Source: a bacterium (lineage in GTDB: Bacteria; Bdellovibrionota; Bdellovibrionia; Bdellovibrionales; Bdellovibrionaceae). From it: DNA of 64,000 nucleotides. Numbering within the stretch: the first letter of the stretch is position 1; every line of letters begins with the position of its first letter. Below, piece by piece: positions 26,854 to 36,311 of the stretch. The stretch is from positions 1-64,000 of the forward strand of contig JAIELP010000011.1 in assembly GCA_019752925.1 (NCBI GenBank), in the 5' to 3' direction. The notes beneath the pieces were generated by a model, which was given only the letters and a program-made list of their open reading frames with translations, ran no database searches and had not been told where the DNA came from. Position numbers and translations under genes: made by a program.

Positions 26854-27648
26854 ATGCCCAATACTAAATTTCGCTTTGCTACTATCCTTGAAAATGAATT
26901 TAAAAAGAAACAGCAACGTAATAAACGCTATTCTTTACGGGCCTTTGCGCGGGATCTTGATGTTTCGCAATCAACCGCCTCTTTACTAATACGTGGAAAA
27001 ACCGGCTTATCTAAGAAAAAAGCTGAAAGTATTGCGCAAAAGTTAGGGTTTACTGGAGAAGATCTACATTACTTTGTGGACTTAACTGTAGCTGATTGTG
27101 CAAAATTACCTAAAATCCGCAAAGAAGCTGAACTCAGGCTTAATCAGCATAACTCGCAATTTAACTTAAGTACGATTGAAATTTGCAGAACGCTTAGTAG
27201 CTGGTACACACTAGCTTCGCTAGAACTTATTGAAATGCACGGAAAAAAAGCCACTGAAAAATTTTTAGCTCAAGCTTTAAACGTGGCTCCATCAAAAATT
27301 TCTAAAGCTATTCAAAATTTGCACACATTAAAAATTATTGATGGCCATACAATATTAACTGACTTTATTGCATTACCCGACGGCAGTGCGGATGAATATA
27401 TTTACAGATTTCACCGCGAAATGCTCGGCAAAGCTATCGGCATGGCTGCTAAAAAAAATAAAAATCGTAAAGAAGTTAATATAGCCACTTCTGTTATTAA
27501 AATGCGTAAAAGTGATTACGACTGGGCCTTAAAAGAAATCCGCATGCTACGTCGCAAACTTATGGCAAAACTTGAAGATGGCACAGGGCATGACTCTGTG
27601 TTTTGCCTTTCCACTCCGTTTTTCAGATTAGATAAAGACTTGCCATGA
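26854..27648 (+). CDS. TIGR02147-family regulator
   Basis: The 264-residue protein begins with an N-terminal helix-turn-helix (about 23-60, YSLRAFARDLDVSQSTASLLIRGKTGLS) and a larger C-terminal helical domain (DUF4423-type). This architecture defines TIGR02147, a family concentrated in Bdellovibrionales and Fibrobacter, where many paralogues occur. No target is known. The gene lies between a divergent secreted-protein gene and a small beta-barrel gene. Its presence is the best taxonomic marker in the window. Confidence 0.85.
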   Translation: MPNTKFRFATILENEFKKKQQRNKRYSLRAFARDLDVSQSTASLLIRGKTGLSKKKAESIAQKLGFTGEDLHYFVDLTVADCAKLPKIRKEAELRLNQHNSQFNLSTIEICRTLSSWYTLASLELIEMHGKKATEKFLAQALNVAPSKISKAIQNLHTLKIIDGHTILTDFIALPDGSADEYIYRFHREMLGKAIGMAAKKNKNRKEVNIATSVIKMRKSDYDWALKEIRMLRRKLMAKLEDGTGHDSVFCLSTPFFRLDKDLP

Positions 27649-27778
27649 TAAGTACAAATTAATGATCCAATTCTTAATTATTAAGCATTTTTAAGCTATT
27701 AAGCACAATGTCTTACTCTTTTATAGAAAAATTCATAAGCCTAAGCTACAACTAAGCCCTTAACTTGAAAGGCACAAA

Positions 27779-28219
27779 ATGAAATTACTTATTGCTTCTA
27801 TATGTTTGATGGCTTGTACATTTGCTTCTGCAACCGACCTTAGCGGCGGATTAATTATTGGTAGCCATAACGGTATCAGCGGTAAAATGGATTTGGCCAA
27901 TAACCGCGCTATCGATGCTGGACTTACATTTGCAATCGACAGTATGTATGGATTTTCATTACATGGTGATTACTTATTTGAAAAAGTAAAAACACTAGGC
28001 TCTTCACACTTATATTTAGGTGGTGGTTTACGCGCCACTCAAATCAAAAACGGTTCAGATAATGGGCGCACACGTTTAGGTTTACGCGCTCCAATCGGTT
28101 TAAGCTATGCCACAAGTTCTAAAGTAGAACTTTTTGCTGAAACAGCACCTGTGGTTTACATCATCAACAATGGTGGAATCAGTTTAGATCTTGGCTTAGG
28201 TGTGAGATTTCAATTCTAA
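27779..28219 (+). CDS. Small outer-membrane beta-barrel protein
   Basis: A 146-residue protein with a signal peptide (MKLLIASICLMACTFASA) and about eight amphipathic strands ending LGLGVRFQF, with the C-terminal Phe used by the barrel assembly machinery. Size fits an eight-stranded barrel such as OmpX/OmpW types. Three TTAAGC motifs (about 27679-27704) lie upstream. Function unknown. Confidence 0.72.
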   Translation: MKLLIASICLMACTFASATDLSGGLIIGSHNGISGKMDLANNRAIDAGLTFAIDSMYGFSLHGDYLFEKVKTLGSSHLYLGGGLRATQIKNGSDNGRTRLGLRAPIGLSYATSSKVELFAETAPVVYIINNGGISLDLGLGVRFQF

Positions 28220-28232
28220 TTTTTAGAGTAGT

Positions 28233-28679
28233 TTAACGATGGATTTTAGGTAAGCCTTCCCGTGCGGAAATACAGAGTTCATCACAACGTTCGTTGTACT
28301 TAATACCCGAATGAGCTTTAATCCATTTCCACGTTATATCACGGCTAAGAAGTAATTCGTCTATTACTTCTATTTGATCTGCGTTAGCTTCGGGACGGTT
28401 TTCCTTTGCAGCTACGGCCTTAATTAAAACTCTCGAGTCTGAAAATATACAGGCCTTTGTGTTAGGCTTTAAGTAAGTTAATGCTTCAATTGCTGCCTGA
28501 AACTCCATACGATTGCTGTTGGTTTTATTCACACGCTGAGAAGCTTCATAAATAATTCTATTATTTTGAACCACAACAAAGGCCCACGATCCCCATTTGC
28601 CTTTATGACTTCCGTCGGTATAAATGTGAGTTTCAGTTTTAAATATATTAAAAAAATTTGCTAATAATTCAACAAACAT
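28233..28679 (-). CDS. rnhA: Ribonuclease HI
   Basis: Degrades RNA in RNA-DNA hybrids. The acidic residues are Asp22 (IYTDGS), Glu59 (RMEFQAAIEAL), Asp81 (FSDSR) and Asp133 (ERCDEL), with His123 in KAHSG. The 148-residue length is typical. It sits 11 bases from the metallo-hydrolase gene upstream and may share its transcript. Confidence 0.9.
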   Translation of the reverse strand: MFVELLANFFNIFKTETHIYTDGSHKGKWGSWAFVVVQNNRIIYEASQRVNKTNSNRMEFQAAIEALTYLKPNTKACIFSDSRVLIKAVAAKENRPEANADQIEVIDELLLSRDITWKWIKAHSGIKYNERCDELCISAREGLPKIHR

Positions 28680-28690
28680 ACAGGCTTAAT

Positions 28691-30010
28691 TTAAACCAAT
28701 ACAGCCTTACGTACTAGCTTTAATTGGGCCTCTTGATAAGCTCCAAACACTCCATTAAAAAGACAACGTATTAATGGATCGTCCACTATATCTTCAAACT
28801 CAGCATCTTCTATTCGCACATACATTGAGGTTAAAGACTCACCTAGCTCAAGAGCTGCATATAGTTTTGAAATTGGCACGGAGGTTGCCCAGTTTACAGC
28901 GCTTTGAGGAGACGTAATTTCAATGTCAGAGCCTTTCAGATTGTAAAAGAAATCTGTATTCTTACCTGTGTGGTCGTAAACCGATAATTTCCACAAACGA
29001 TTATTCTTAAAATACTCATCCGCCGGAGCGTCTATTGATTTATATTTTTCAATTAAACCTAACAAACAATACTCAAAAACCTTCTCACTCTGTGCATCGG
29101 TCAGTTTAGCAAACCTTTTTGCTATTTCGGCTGTACTTGGAGGCGTCAAATCTGCAATGTATTCATAATCTACATCCTGCTCACCTACAGGTGTAACCCA
29201 GCTTAAAGGCGCTGAAGCCTCAAGAAACTGCTCATCTAAAGTAACGGATACAGATGGGTTAAGTCTAACCACTTTTACATCCGGCAAAGCAAGTTCGATT
29301 TCAAATTTAAACTGGCGGTAGCTGACCGGAAAAAATGCATGATTATACCAAGACCAACTCTCCATCACAAACTGACAGGAACTAGGTACTATATATTTAG
29401 GTTTTAATATTTTTAATTGGTGTATCCACTCAGACGGCAATTCTTTTTCGGGTGGTTTAGCCTTTGAAGGTGCAATCACTTCGACTTCTCGCATAGTTTG
29501 AAATGGCCAAAGCACCATATCCCAAGGTGCAAACTCAGATAATTTTTCAAGAGTTTCCTCGTCAATCCAGGAATCCACTACATTTAAAACGTTAAGACCT
29601 GAGGCCTTTATATGAAATATAGAATCAATATCCGCGTCTAATGCTCGACGAGGAATAACTTCGATGCTACCGATTTTGACCGGCACATCTATCTTAAGTG
29701 GAAACACAAACTTAAAACCTAATTCCCGCAAAAGCACAAACATCTCTTCATAAAAACAATACATATATATAGGCGTATTTCGATCCAATAAGTTTAAGCT
29801 TTCAAAAGAACAATGATCGTCATGAAAATGCGATATAAAAATAGCATTGAACTTTAAATTCTTAATTTTTTCAGTATCAAAACTAACATTAGGAAAAGCG
29901 TGACAATTACGACTAAACGGATTTTCAAAAATAGGATCAAAAGCAATTTGAGTGCTTTCACATTCAAAAACATATCCAGCATGAAGTATTCGGGAAATTT
30001 TAAGAGACAT
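28691..30010 (-). CDS. Metallo-beta-lactamase-fold hydrolase
   Basis: A 439-residue protein. The N-terminal 260 residues form the metallo-beta-lactamase fold with ISHFHDDHCSFES (HxHxDH), a conserved VVDSWID and a later segment around KYIVPSSCQFV. The C-terminal about 170 residues are an extra domain seen in no family I can name. The substrate is unknown. No signal peptide, so it is cytosolic. Confidence 0.78.
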   Translation of the reverse strand: MSLKISRILHAGYVFECESTQIAFDPIFENPFSRNCHAFPNVSFDTEKIKNLKFNAIFISHFHDDHCSFESLNLLDRNTPIYMYCFYEEMFVLLRELGFKFVFPLKIDVPVKIGSIEVIPRRALDADIDSIFHIKASGLNVLNVVDSWIDEETLEKLSEFAPWDMVLWPFQTMREVEVIAPSKAKPPEKELPSEWIHQLKILKPKYIVPSSCQFVMESWSWYNHAFFPVSYRQFKFEIELALPDVKVVRLNPSVSVTLDEQFLEASAPLSWVTPVGEQDVDYEYIADLTPPSTAEIAKRFAKLTDAQSEKVFEYCLLGLIEKYKSIDAPADEYFKNNRLWKLSVYDHTGKNTDFFYNLKGSDIEITSPQSAVNWATSVPISKLYAALELGESLTSMYVRIEDAEFEDIVDDPLIRCLFNGVFGAYQEAQLKLVRKAVLV

Positions 30011-30030
30011 ACCGATTATCCGTCTAGTTT

Positions 30031-30927
30031 TTAATTACCCATACCACCGGATGTATTAAGACCACCTCTGGCATTGTTTATTTTTTTTATATTTTCATTT
30101 TCTTCAATTCGCTTTAGGCGCATTTCTTCTGCTGTAAAATAAATGGGATCTCCCTCACTGGATTTTTCGTAGCGTGAACAACCTAAATTATCATATGAAT
30201 TGCGTACTACAACACAAACCCTATTTTTACGATCTTTGCCCGGCACGCTAGCCGGGATGCGACTACGATATTCCATAATCACTTTATCATATGGTTTAAC
30301 ATTCGGTGAACTGGCATAGTATTTAATGTCATGATTTATCTTATAAAGTGCGTCTTTGTCAGGATTTTTAACTGAACAGATAGACTTGATATCCGAATTG
30401 TAATCAATTTTAGGTAAGTTGCTGTAATCTGTAGGAAATAAAGTTTTTAAGTCACCGTCGACATAGGTGCATAAATTCACATAGGCACGGAATGCTTTAC
30501 ATGTTTTCTTTTCATATTTATAAACAAAATCATCTTCTAATAGGTTTTTACTTTTGTTTAAAGTGAGCAAACGGTCACGTTCTGTTTCATAACCTTTAAT
30601 ACATCCTTTTTCATCAAGATCAAAAAACTGAAGTACATAATCTTCAGATTTAGATGATAACGCACAGGCTTCTTGAAAGTATTTACGAGGAAATTTTTTG
30701 TAGCGTACTTTAAAGTTTTCTTCGCGCATAACATTGCAAACTGCATTTACATATTTATAAGAATCAACACAGCCAAATGATTTATTTGCACTTGGATGCT
30801 TATTTATACATTCTTGTATAATCTTTTTGTTGGCGGGGAACTCTTGCTTGAGATTAGTCACGATGGGGGAAAGTGGTTCATTGGCAAAAGAAATCAGACT
30901 TATGACAAATAATTGGATTAGTTGCAT
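30031..30927 (-). CDS. Secreted cysteine-rich protein of unknown function
   Basis: About 298 residues with a signal peptide (MQLIQLFVISLISFANE). The mature part has about a dozen cysteines, many spaced in pairs about 30-40 residues apart, which suggests disulphide-stabilised helices. The second of two adjacent ATGs is used because AGGGA lies seven bases upstream. The C-terminal tail is Asn/Gly-rich. No family recognised. Confidence 0.65.
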   Translation of the reverse strand: MQLIQLFVISLISFANEPLSPIVTNLKQEFPANKKIIQECINKHPSANKSFGCVDSYKYVNAVCNVMREENFKVRYKKFPRKYFQEACALSSKSEDYVLQFFDLDEKGCIKGYETERDRLLTLNKSKNLLEDDFVYKYEKKTCKAFRAYVNLCTYVDGDLKTLFPTDYSNLPKIDYNSDIKSICSVKNPDKDALYKINHDIKYYASSPNVKPYDKVIMEYRSRIPASVPGKDRKNRVCVVVRNSYDNLGCSRYEKSSEGDPIYFTAEEMRLKRIEENENIKKINNARGGLNTSGGMGN

Positions 30928-31076
30928 CATAATGTCCCTATCGGACGAAAGCCTTGTTTAGTTTAGCTTGATTTGTTTCATAATGATATGAACTGTCTAC
31001 CTATATTGGCAGCCACAAATTTTTTAAGCTTTGTTTGTTATTCCAATAAGGCACCGTACTTGCTACTGTATAACTT

Positions 31077-31847
31077 ATGAACATTAAAGTTCTTTCCTAT
31101 AATATACACAAAGGTTTTAACTGGAATAATCAGAAGTATTTTCTGCAAGAGATTAAATTTCTTATTCAGGAAAGCAATGCAGATTTAGTTTTTTTACAAG
31201 AGGTTGTAGGAAAAAATCAGATTTACCAGAAGCACGGACTTATCGATGCTCAGTTTGAGTTCTTAGCTGACTCAATTTGGCCACATCATTCTTATGGCGC
31301 CAATTCTATTTACGATCATGGCCATCACGGTAACCTTATTTTAAGTAAGTTCCCGCTTGAGAGCTGGGAAAATATTGATATAAGCACCAACCAACTGGAA
31401 AAACGCGGACTACTCGTCTGTAAAATTAAAATTCCCAATACCAATATTAGCATTAATGCCGCCTGTGCACATCTGGATCTTTTTCACCGTGGCCGCGCCA
31501 AACAATATCAAATGATTAAAAACAAAGTTCTTTCGATGGATCAACAGAACGACCCACTTATCGTTGCAGGAGATTTTAACGATTGGAATCAAAAATCGCA
31601 AGACGTGTTTGAAGCTCATTTAGACATGCATGAAGCTTACAAGTTTACTCATGGCCGATTTGCTAAAACTTTTCCTGCAGCTTTTCCATTTATGTGTTTA
31701 GACCGAATTTATGTAAAAAACATAGAAATTATTTCTGCTGAGCTTCTACAAACCGCCAAAAAATTCAGCTTTAATAATCATTTTTCAGACCACTTACCGC
31801 TGATTTGTGAATTAAAAATACCAGAAACAAAATCTTATGTTACTTAA
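31077..31847 (+). CDS. Endonuclease/exonuclease/phosphatase-family protein (YbhP-like)
   Basis: A 256-residue protein with all fold motifs: SYNIHKGF, FLQEVVG, HGNLILSKFPL, VAGDFNDW, CLDRIYV and SDHLPLICE. In E. coli the ybhP gene of this family stands beside clsB, and the same pairing is seen here: the cardiolipin synthase start lies 11 bases inside this gene. A role in phospholipid metabolism is inferred from that context. Confidence 0.88.
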   Translation: MNIKVLSYNIHKGFNWNNQKYFLQEIKFLIQESNADLVFLQEVVGKNQIYQKHGLIDAQFEFLADSIWPHHSYGANSIYDHGHHGNLILSKFPLESWENIDISTNQLEKRGLLVCKIKIPNTNISINAACAHLDLFHRGRAKQYQMIKNKVLSMDQQNDPLIVAGDFNDWNQKSQDVFEAHLDMHEAYKFTHGRFAKTFPAAFPFMCLDRIYVKNIEIISAELLQTAKKFSFNNHFSDHLPLICELKIPETKSYVT

Positions 31848-33024
31848 TCAACCCGATCTACAAACCCAGCAGGAAGTTATTTTTTTTACAGAAGGCGACG
31901 AATATTATCGTAAATTTTTACAGATGATAGCTAGCGCCAAAGTCAGCATCTATTTACAAACTTATATTTTTGAAATGGATAAATTCGGCGAACAGGTATA
32001 CAACGCCTTATTAACGGTTCCACGCAGTGTGCAGGTTTACGTACTTATAGACGGATTTGGTTCAAATAACTTTGCAGACGTTTATGAAAAAAAACTTCTT
32101 GAAGCTGGAATTAAGTTCAAGATATTCAATAAAATCAAATTAAATAACTTCGGCAAATGGACACGACGAATTCACCATAAAGTTTTACTTATTGATGGAT
32201 CTGAAGCCATGGTCGGCGGAATAAATGTGATCTCGGATTACCTCAGTGGCAAAGCCCGAACCCCTAACCTCGATTTTGCAATATACATCAAAGGCTCAGC
32301 AGTTACCGTGCTTCTTGATTACTGCCAAATGATATTTGGCATTGCTAATATTAAAAAACGCTTTTTTAAACTGGGTATTAAATTTCAAAATCGCGTCAGC
32401 ACATTTTCACAGTTAAATTCTGTGGCTGTTTCAATTAATGACTGGATGAAAAGGCGCGGACAAATCACCCAAAGATATAAACACTTAATTGAATCTGCAC
32501 AGCATGAAATTATACTGGTTCATTCTTACTTTTTTCCCAGCATCAGATTTATGAGTCATCTTATACGTGCGCGACGCCGTGGCGTTTCTGTAAAAATGAT
32601 TTTACCTATGTATTCAGATTGGCCCTCTTTTATAGTCGGCAGTCAATTTCTGTATACGCGTTTATTGAGAAATAATATTGAAATTTATCACTGGAATAAA
32701 TCTATTTTACACGGTAAATTGATTTTAACTGACAAAACCTTTTTATCTGTAGGCTCATTCAATTTAAATTTAACGAGCTATCAGCAAAACACAGAAATTA
32801 ATATCGATGTTCATTCGCAAGAATTCGCTCAACAAGTCCATACGCAATTATTGGATTACATTAAAACCGGCTGCACAAAGATCCAAATGAAAAAATTTTT
32901 ACAAGACTCTACGTTTTTTAATAACTTAATGATGTTAACTATGTATTTAGTTATTAAATTTTCTTCTGGCTTTACGGCTATAATAGTTTTCTTAGAAAAT
33001 CGATTCAAACAAGATAAATGGTGA
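31837..33024 (+). CDS. clsB: Cardiolipin synthase B-like phospholipase D
   Basis: A 395-residue protein with two HKD motifs: H113-x-K115-x4-D120 (HHKVLLIDGSEAMVGGIN) and H292-x-K294-x4-D299 (HGKLILTDKTFLSVGSFNLN). No N-terminal membrane hairpin is seen, as in ClsB rather than ClsA. It joins phosphatidyl groups to make cardiolipin in the inner membrane. A short hydrophobic C-terminal segment (FSSGFTAIIVFL) is present. Confidence 0.88.
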   Translation: MLLNQPDLQTQQEVIFFTEGDEYYRKFLQMIASAKVSIYLQTYIFEMDKFGEQVYNALLTVPRSVQVYVLIDGFGSNNFADVYEKKLLEAGIKFKIFNKIKLNNFGKWTRRIHHKVLLIDGSEAMVGGINVISDYLSGKARTPNLDFAIYIKGSAVTVLLDYCQMIFGIANIKKRFFKLGIKFQNRVSTFSQLNSVAVSINDWMKRRGQITQRYKHLIESAQHEIILVHSYFFPSIRFMSHLIRARRRGVSVKMILPMYSDWPSFIVGSQFLYTRLLRNNIEIYHWNKSILHGKLILTDKTFLSVGSFNLNLTSYQQNTEINIDVHSQEFAQQVHTQLLDYIKTGCTKIQMKKFLQDSTFFNNLMMLTMYLVIKFSSGFTAIIVFLENRFKQDKW

Positions 33025-33026
33025 TT

Positions 33027-33473
33027 TTAGCTTTGATCATTTTTAAGATCTTCGATGTTTTTTAAAATTTTTTCTTTTACCGGTTTTGCTCTATATAAAA
33101 GATAAATACTTACAGCCGCAACCGGAACTATTCGCACTGCCTCATTTAAGATATTACTGAAAAACAATCCTATTAAATTAGCTAAAATAAGCACAGCTAT
33201 GGACAAAACAGCTCCGGTAAAATACACAGATAATAATCCCGATTCGCTTTTATCTGAACTTGGATCATTTAAAGCCTTCTTAAACCAGAACACATCAATT
33301 ATTTGGCTTGCTAACAAAAATATTAATGCAAACACCTGAAGCGTAGTTGTTGATGTCGGCGTAGATAAAACAGGATCTTTAATTAAAAAAGTGGCGCCGG
33401 CGATTATAAAAATATTAAAAAATGCAAAGATCCATATATATTTGAGTAATTTCACTAAATTATCAATTTGCAT
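33027..33473 (-). CDS. Small integral membrane protein
   Basis: A 148-residue protein with four membrane segments (about 10-32, 45-63, 82-105, 112-128). No motif identifies the family. It lies two bases from the convergent cardiolipin synthase gene and follows the VF530-family gene. Confidence 0.65.
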   Translation of the reverse strand: MQIDNLVKLLKYIWIFAFFNIFIIAGATFLIKDPVLSTPTSTTTLQVFALIFLLASQIIDVFWFKKALNDPSSDKSESGLLSVYFTGAVLSIAVLILANLIGLFFSNILNEAVRIVPVAAVSIYLLYRAKPVKEKILKNIEDLKNDQS

Positions 33474-33501
33474 CCGTATCCCCTTTTAATACTTATCTTG
33501 C

Positions 33502-33747
33502 CTATTTCCCGCCTATGACACGCTTTTTACGTCGATAGGTTCTAAGCCAAAGTCTTTCCACTTTGCCGCGTGCCCAAGGTGTTCTGCGCAAAAATGTTAA
33601 ACTGGATTTAATACTCGGATTTTCATTAAAGCATTTAATCCGGATCATTTCACCGAGTTCTTGCCAGCCATAATCTGCAACGAGCTCATTTAAAAGCATT
33701 TCGAGAGTTTTACCTTCTAAAGGGTCTTTTGATGTTGGTTCATCCAT
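33502..33747 (-). CDS. VF530/DUF2132-family DNA-binding protein
   Basis: About 81 residues. The conserved core runs LEGKTLEMLLNELVADYGW, then CFNENPSIKSSLTFLRRTPWAR and KVERLWL, all characteristic of the VF530 family, a small DNA-binding helical domain. I chose the ATG at 33745-33747 because the longer TTG-started frame adds residues outside the family, and GGAG precedes this ATG. Confidence 0.88.
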   Translation of the reverse strand: MDEPTSKDPLEGKTLEMLLNELVADYGWQELGEMIRIKCFNENPSIKSSLTFLRRTPWARGKVERLWLRTYRRKKRVIGGK

Positions 33748-33871
33748 TAAGCTAACTTCTCCTTTATAGTAAATAAAATCAATCAATTTGAATAGCTTTT
33801 TAAAAATGTTTCAATATGATAAAAACGCCAATTAATTTAAGCTATTCTGACGGCGCTCCGAATAGCACTAC

Positions 33872-36163
33872 ATGGCGATCCTTAAGAAAAAACGCTATCG
33901 ATGGGGAATAATTTTATTTTTTCTTATTCTTAGCCAACCCACCTACGCTGAAACTATTAATCGTTCTGTGTTTTGCGCAGGAACAAACCCTTCGGTTGTA
34001 GGCACTGAACTAGTTACTAAATTAAAAACTCAAAAAATAAGCTATTCCGGCTCTAAGATACAATGGGCTTTGCTTAATTACATTTCCAATATATTTGAAG
34101 AATTTAAAATAAGCGGTCCGGTAGCGCTATTTTTTAAGAACGAGCCCGGTCCTAAAAAGCTATCCAGAACAGACACCCCCTCAGGTCCGGTTATTTTTGT
34201 TACTGCTGACGCAGAAGATATGTTATTTGGACCACAACTGGCTAAATACCGCTTACAGGCTTGCTCAGACAAAGCACCTAAAGGTGACATTCAGTTTGTA
34301 GTTTCATTTTCAAATACAGTCTTTGAACAACTCTTAAGGGCGCTAGCTAATAAAGATCAAGTTTCAGCCCACCTAACAAAAAAAACCGGTTGGCAAATTT
34401 TAAATGTCAGTAGTCCAATTGAAAGACCTTTCCGCTTAGAAGAACTTATCACCATCGAAAAACAAATTATTGATATTCCACCGGACGTATTTAAAAAGCT
34501 TCAAATTAAACAATTAGCACGCCAGCAATATGGAGCCAAACTTCCCATAGAAACAGCCAGTGCTATGTATTTTGTTAAAGAACAAAAAATCCTATTTGCT
34601 GATTCAGCCTTTATAGATAACGTCGAAATATATGGCGAAGGCACCGTATTACACGAGATGGGCCATGCCTATTGGTACGGTCAACAAGAATCATTTAAAG
34701 ACGAGTTCATCGATATTTCCTGGAAAAAATTTGCGGGCAGTCATGTTCTTAAAAATAAGTTTTCTACTGGCTTTGTTTCAGAATACGCCATGAAATCCCC
34801 TGAAGAAGATTTTGCAGAACACTTCAGCGCCTTTATTAACCAACCGGAATGGCTCAAAACCAAAGCTCCTTCCAAATTTGCATTTTTTAAAAAACAAATT
34901 TTTCCAGATGTTGAGTATTTTACGAACTCTGCAGCTAACGCAAAGATTTATGTCGAATCTGAAAATCCCGATACCAAACCTCCTTGGCTAGGTCGCGACT
35001 TAAAGTCCCTTTTCACTCAAAAAAGCACAGCTGACGACAAAACTCAATCTCCTTATAAAGTCAGCTTGCGCATAGACGACGCCCGCGACGATATTTCGGG
35101 ATTTGATAAAATACTTGTAACTCTTGAGCACATTGAAGATTCAAACTCTAAGGTATTTTTTAATCTTGCTCCAACAGGCGCTGATAACACCAATACGCCT
35201 TTAGAAGGCGAAACTGAAGTTGATCCTGATAAAATTCCTGATGGCGCCTATCATGTATCAACAATTGCTTTAACGGACAGAGCCAAAAATACAACTTATT
35301 ATAAAACAAACGATATACCCAATATTTATTTAAAAGGTAATCTTGGGGCAAAAAAAAGGACTAAACCTTATATAGACTTAGCCAAAATTAAAATCAACCC
35401 ACAACCCGCCTACGAAGGGCACCAAGGAGTGGAAATTGTTATACCCACTCCACATCAACAAGGGCTCAACAGTGTACATCTCAACTGGGACATTAAAGCT
35501 ATGGATCACCCCACTGTTAATGTCTGCGCAGGCCACAGTACACAAAACTGCTTTTTATCGAGCCCTGGCGATCCTGAAATAAAAATCCGCAGCTATTTCT
35601 GGAAAGAATATGCTGCCGGCACTATAAACTTAACACATCTCACCTTTATCTACGATGCGGACAAAGTTTATGGCAAAGAAACTTTCCGGTTTCCCATTAC
35701 TCAGCAAATAGGATTTTCACACAATACAGGACGCTCAAAAGCATCTCTACTAGATTTAAACGTAAATCAAATGAAGTTGGCTGTTGAAAAAGGTCAAAAC
35801 AAAAATGGCGGAGACACCAGTATTAATTTTTCGTTACCCATTACCGAAGTTGAATATGACGATTATAATATTATGGTGGCCATAATGAATCCGTCAGGAA
35901 AAAGAATTCTGCATATCGCTACTAAAAACAATTCAAAAATTGTCGCCGGCAATATTGTGTTTAATTTTCCACTGTTTATAAATCAAGAACAAGGCGAATA
36001 CATAATAGAATCTTTTGAAGTCAAAACTGAATTTAAAAGACCTCAGTCTATTGCCATCCTTATGGATCTAGGCCATGCCGCTAACATTAAAATAAAACTC
36101 AAAGAGCGCGGAATAAGAAAGACCTTCCGCATTAAAGATGATCGAAGCGTAGTCCTACCTTAG
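33872..36163 (+). CDS. Exported zinc metalloprotease-like protein
   Basis: A 763-residue protein with signal peptide (ending PTYAE). The zinc motif is H261-EMGH-H265, and SPEEDFAEHFSAF about 50 residues later supplies a probable Glu ligand, as in gluzincin-like secreted peptidases. The C-terminal 350 residues contain beta-sandwich-like segments (LRIDDARDDISGFDKI, YHVSTIALTDRAKN), resembling domains for surface adhesion. Prey or host protein degradation is plausible but unsupported by context. Confidence 0.75.
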   Translation: MAILKKKRYRWGIILFFLILSQPTYAETINRSVFCAGTNPSVVGTELVTKLKTQKISYSGSKIQWALLNYISNIFEEFKISGPVALFFKNEPGPKKLSRTDTPSGPVIFVTADAEDMLFGPQLAKYRLQACSDKAPKGDIQFVVSFSNTVFEQLLRALANKDQVSAHLTKKTGWQILNVSSPIERPFRLEELITIEKQIIDIPPDVFKKLQIKQLARQQYGAKLPIETASAMYFVKEQKILFADSAFIDNVEIYGEGTVLHEMGHAYWYGQQESFKDEFIDISWKKFAGSHVLKNKFSTGFVSEYAMKSPEEDFAEHFSAFINQPEWLKTKAPSKFAFFKKQIFPDVEYFTNSAANAKIYVESENPDTKPPWLGRDLKSLFTQKSTADDKTQSPYKVSLRIDDARDDISGFDKILVTLEHIEDSNSKVFFNLAPTGADNTNTPLEGETEVDPDKIPDGAYHVSTIALTDRAKNTTYYKTNDIPNIYLKGNLGAKKRTKPYIDLAKIKINPQPAYEGHQGVEIVIPTPHQQGLNSVHLNWDIKAMDHPTVNVCAGHSTQNCFLSSPGDPEIKIRSYFWKEYAAGTINLTHLTFIYDADKVYGKETFRFPITQQIGFSHNTGRSKASLLDLNVNQMKLAVEKGQNKNGGDTSINFSLPITEVEYDDYNIMVAIMNPSGKRILHIATKNNSKIVAGNIVFNFPLFINQEQGEYIIESFEVKTEFKRPQSIAILMDLGHAANIKIKLKERGIRKTFRIKDDRSVVLP

Positions 36164-36311
36164 TTTACGATTCTAAATTTTAGTTTAACATTTACATTTC
36201 AGGAATTAGCAAAACTAATTTTTAAATTTTTACAAAAACAACTCATGTTCGAGCCTTTTTTTTATTAATAAATAAGTTGCGACTATAGGCTTTGAGCTTT
36301 AGCATATTTAC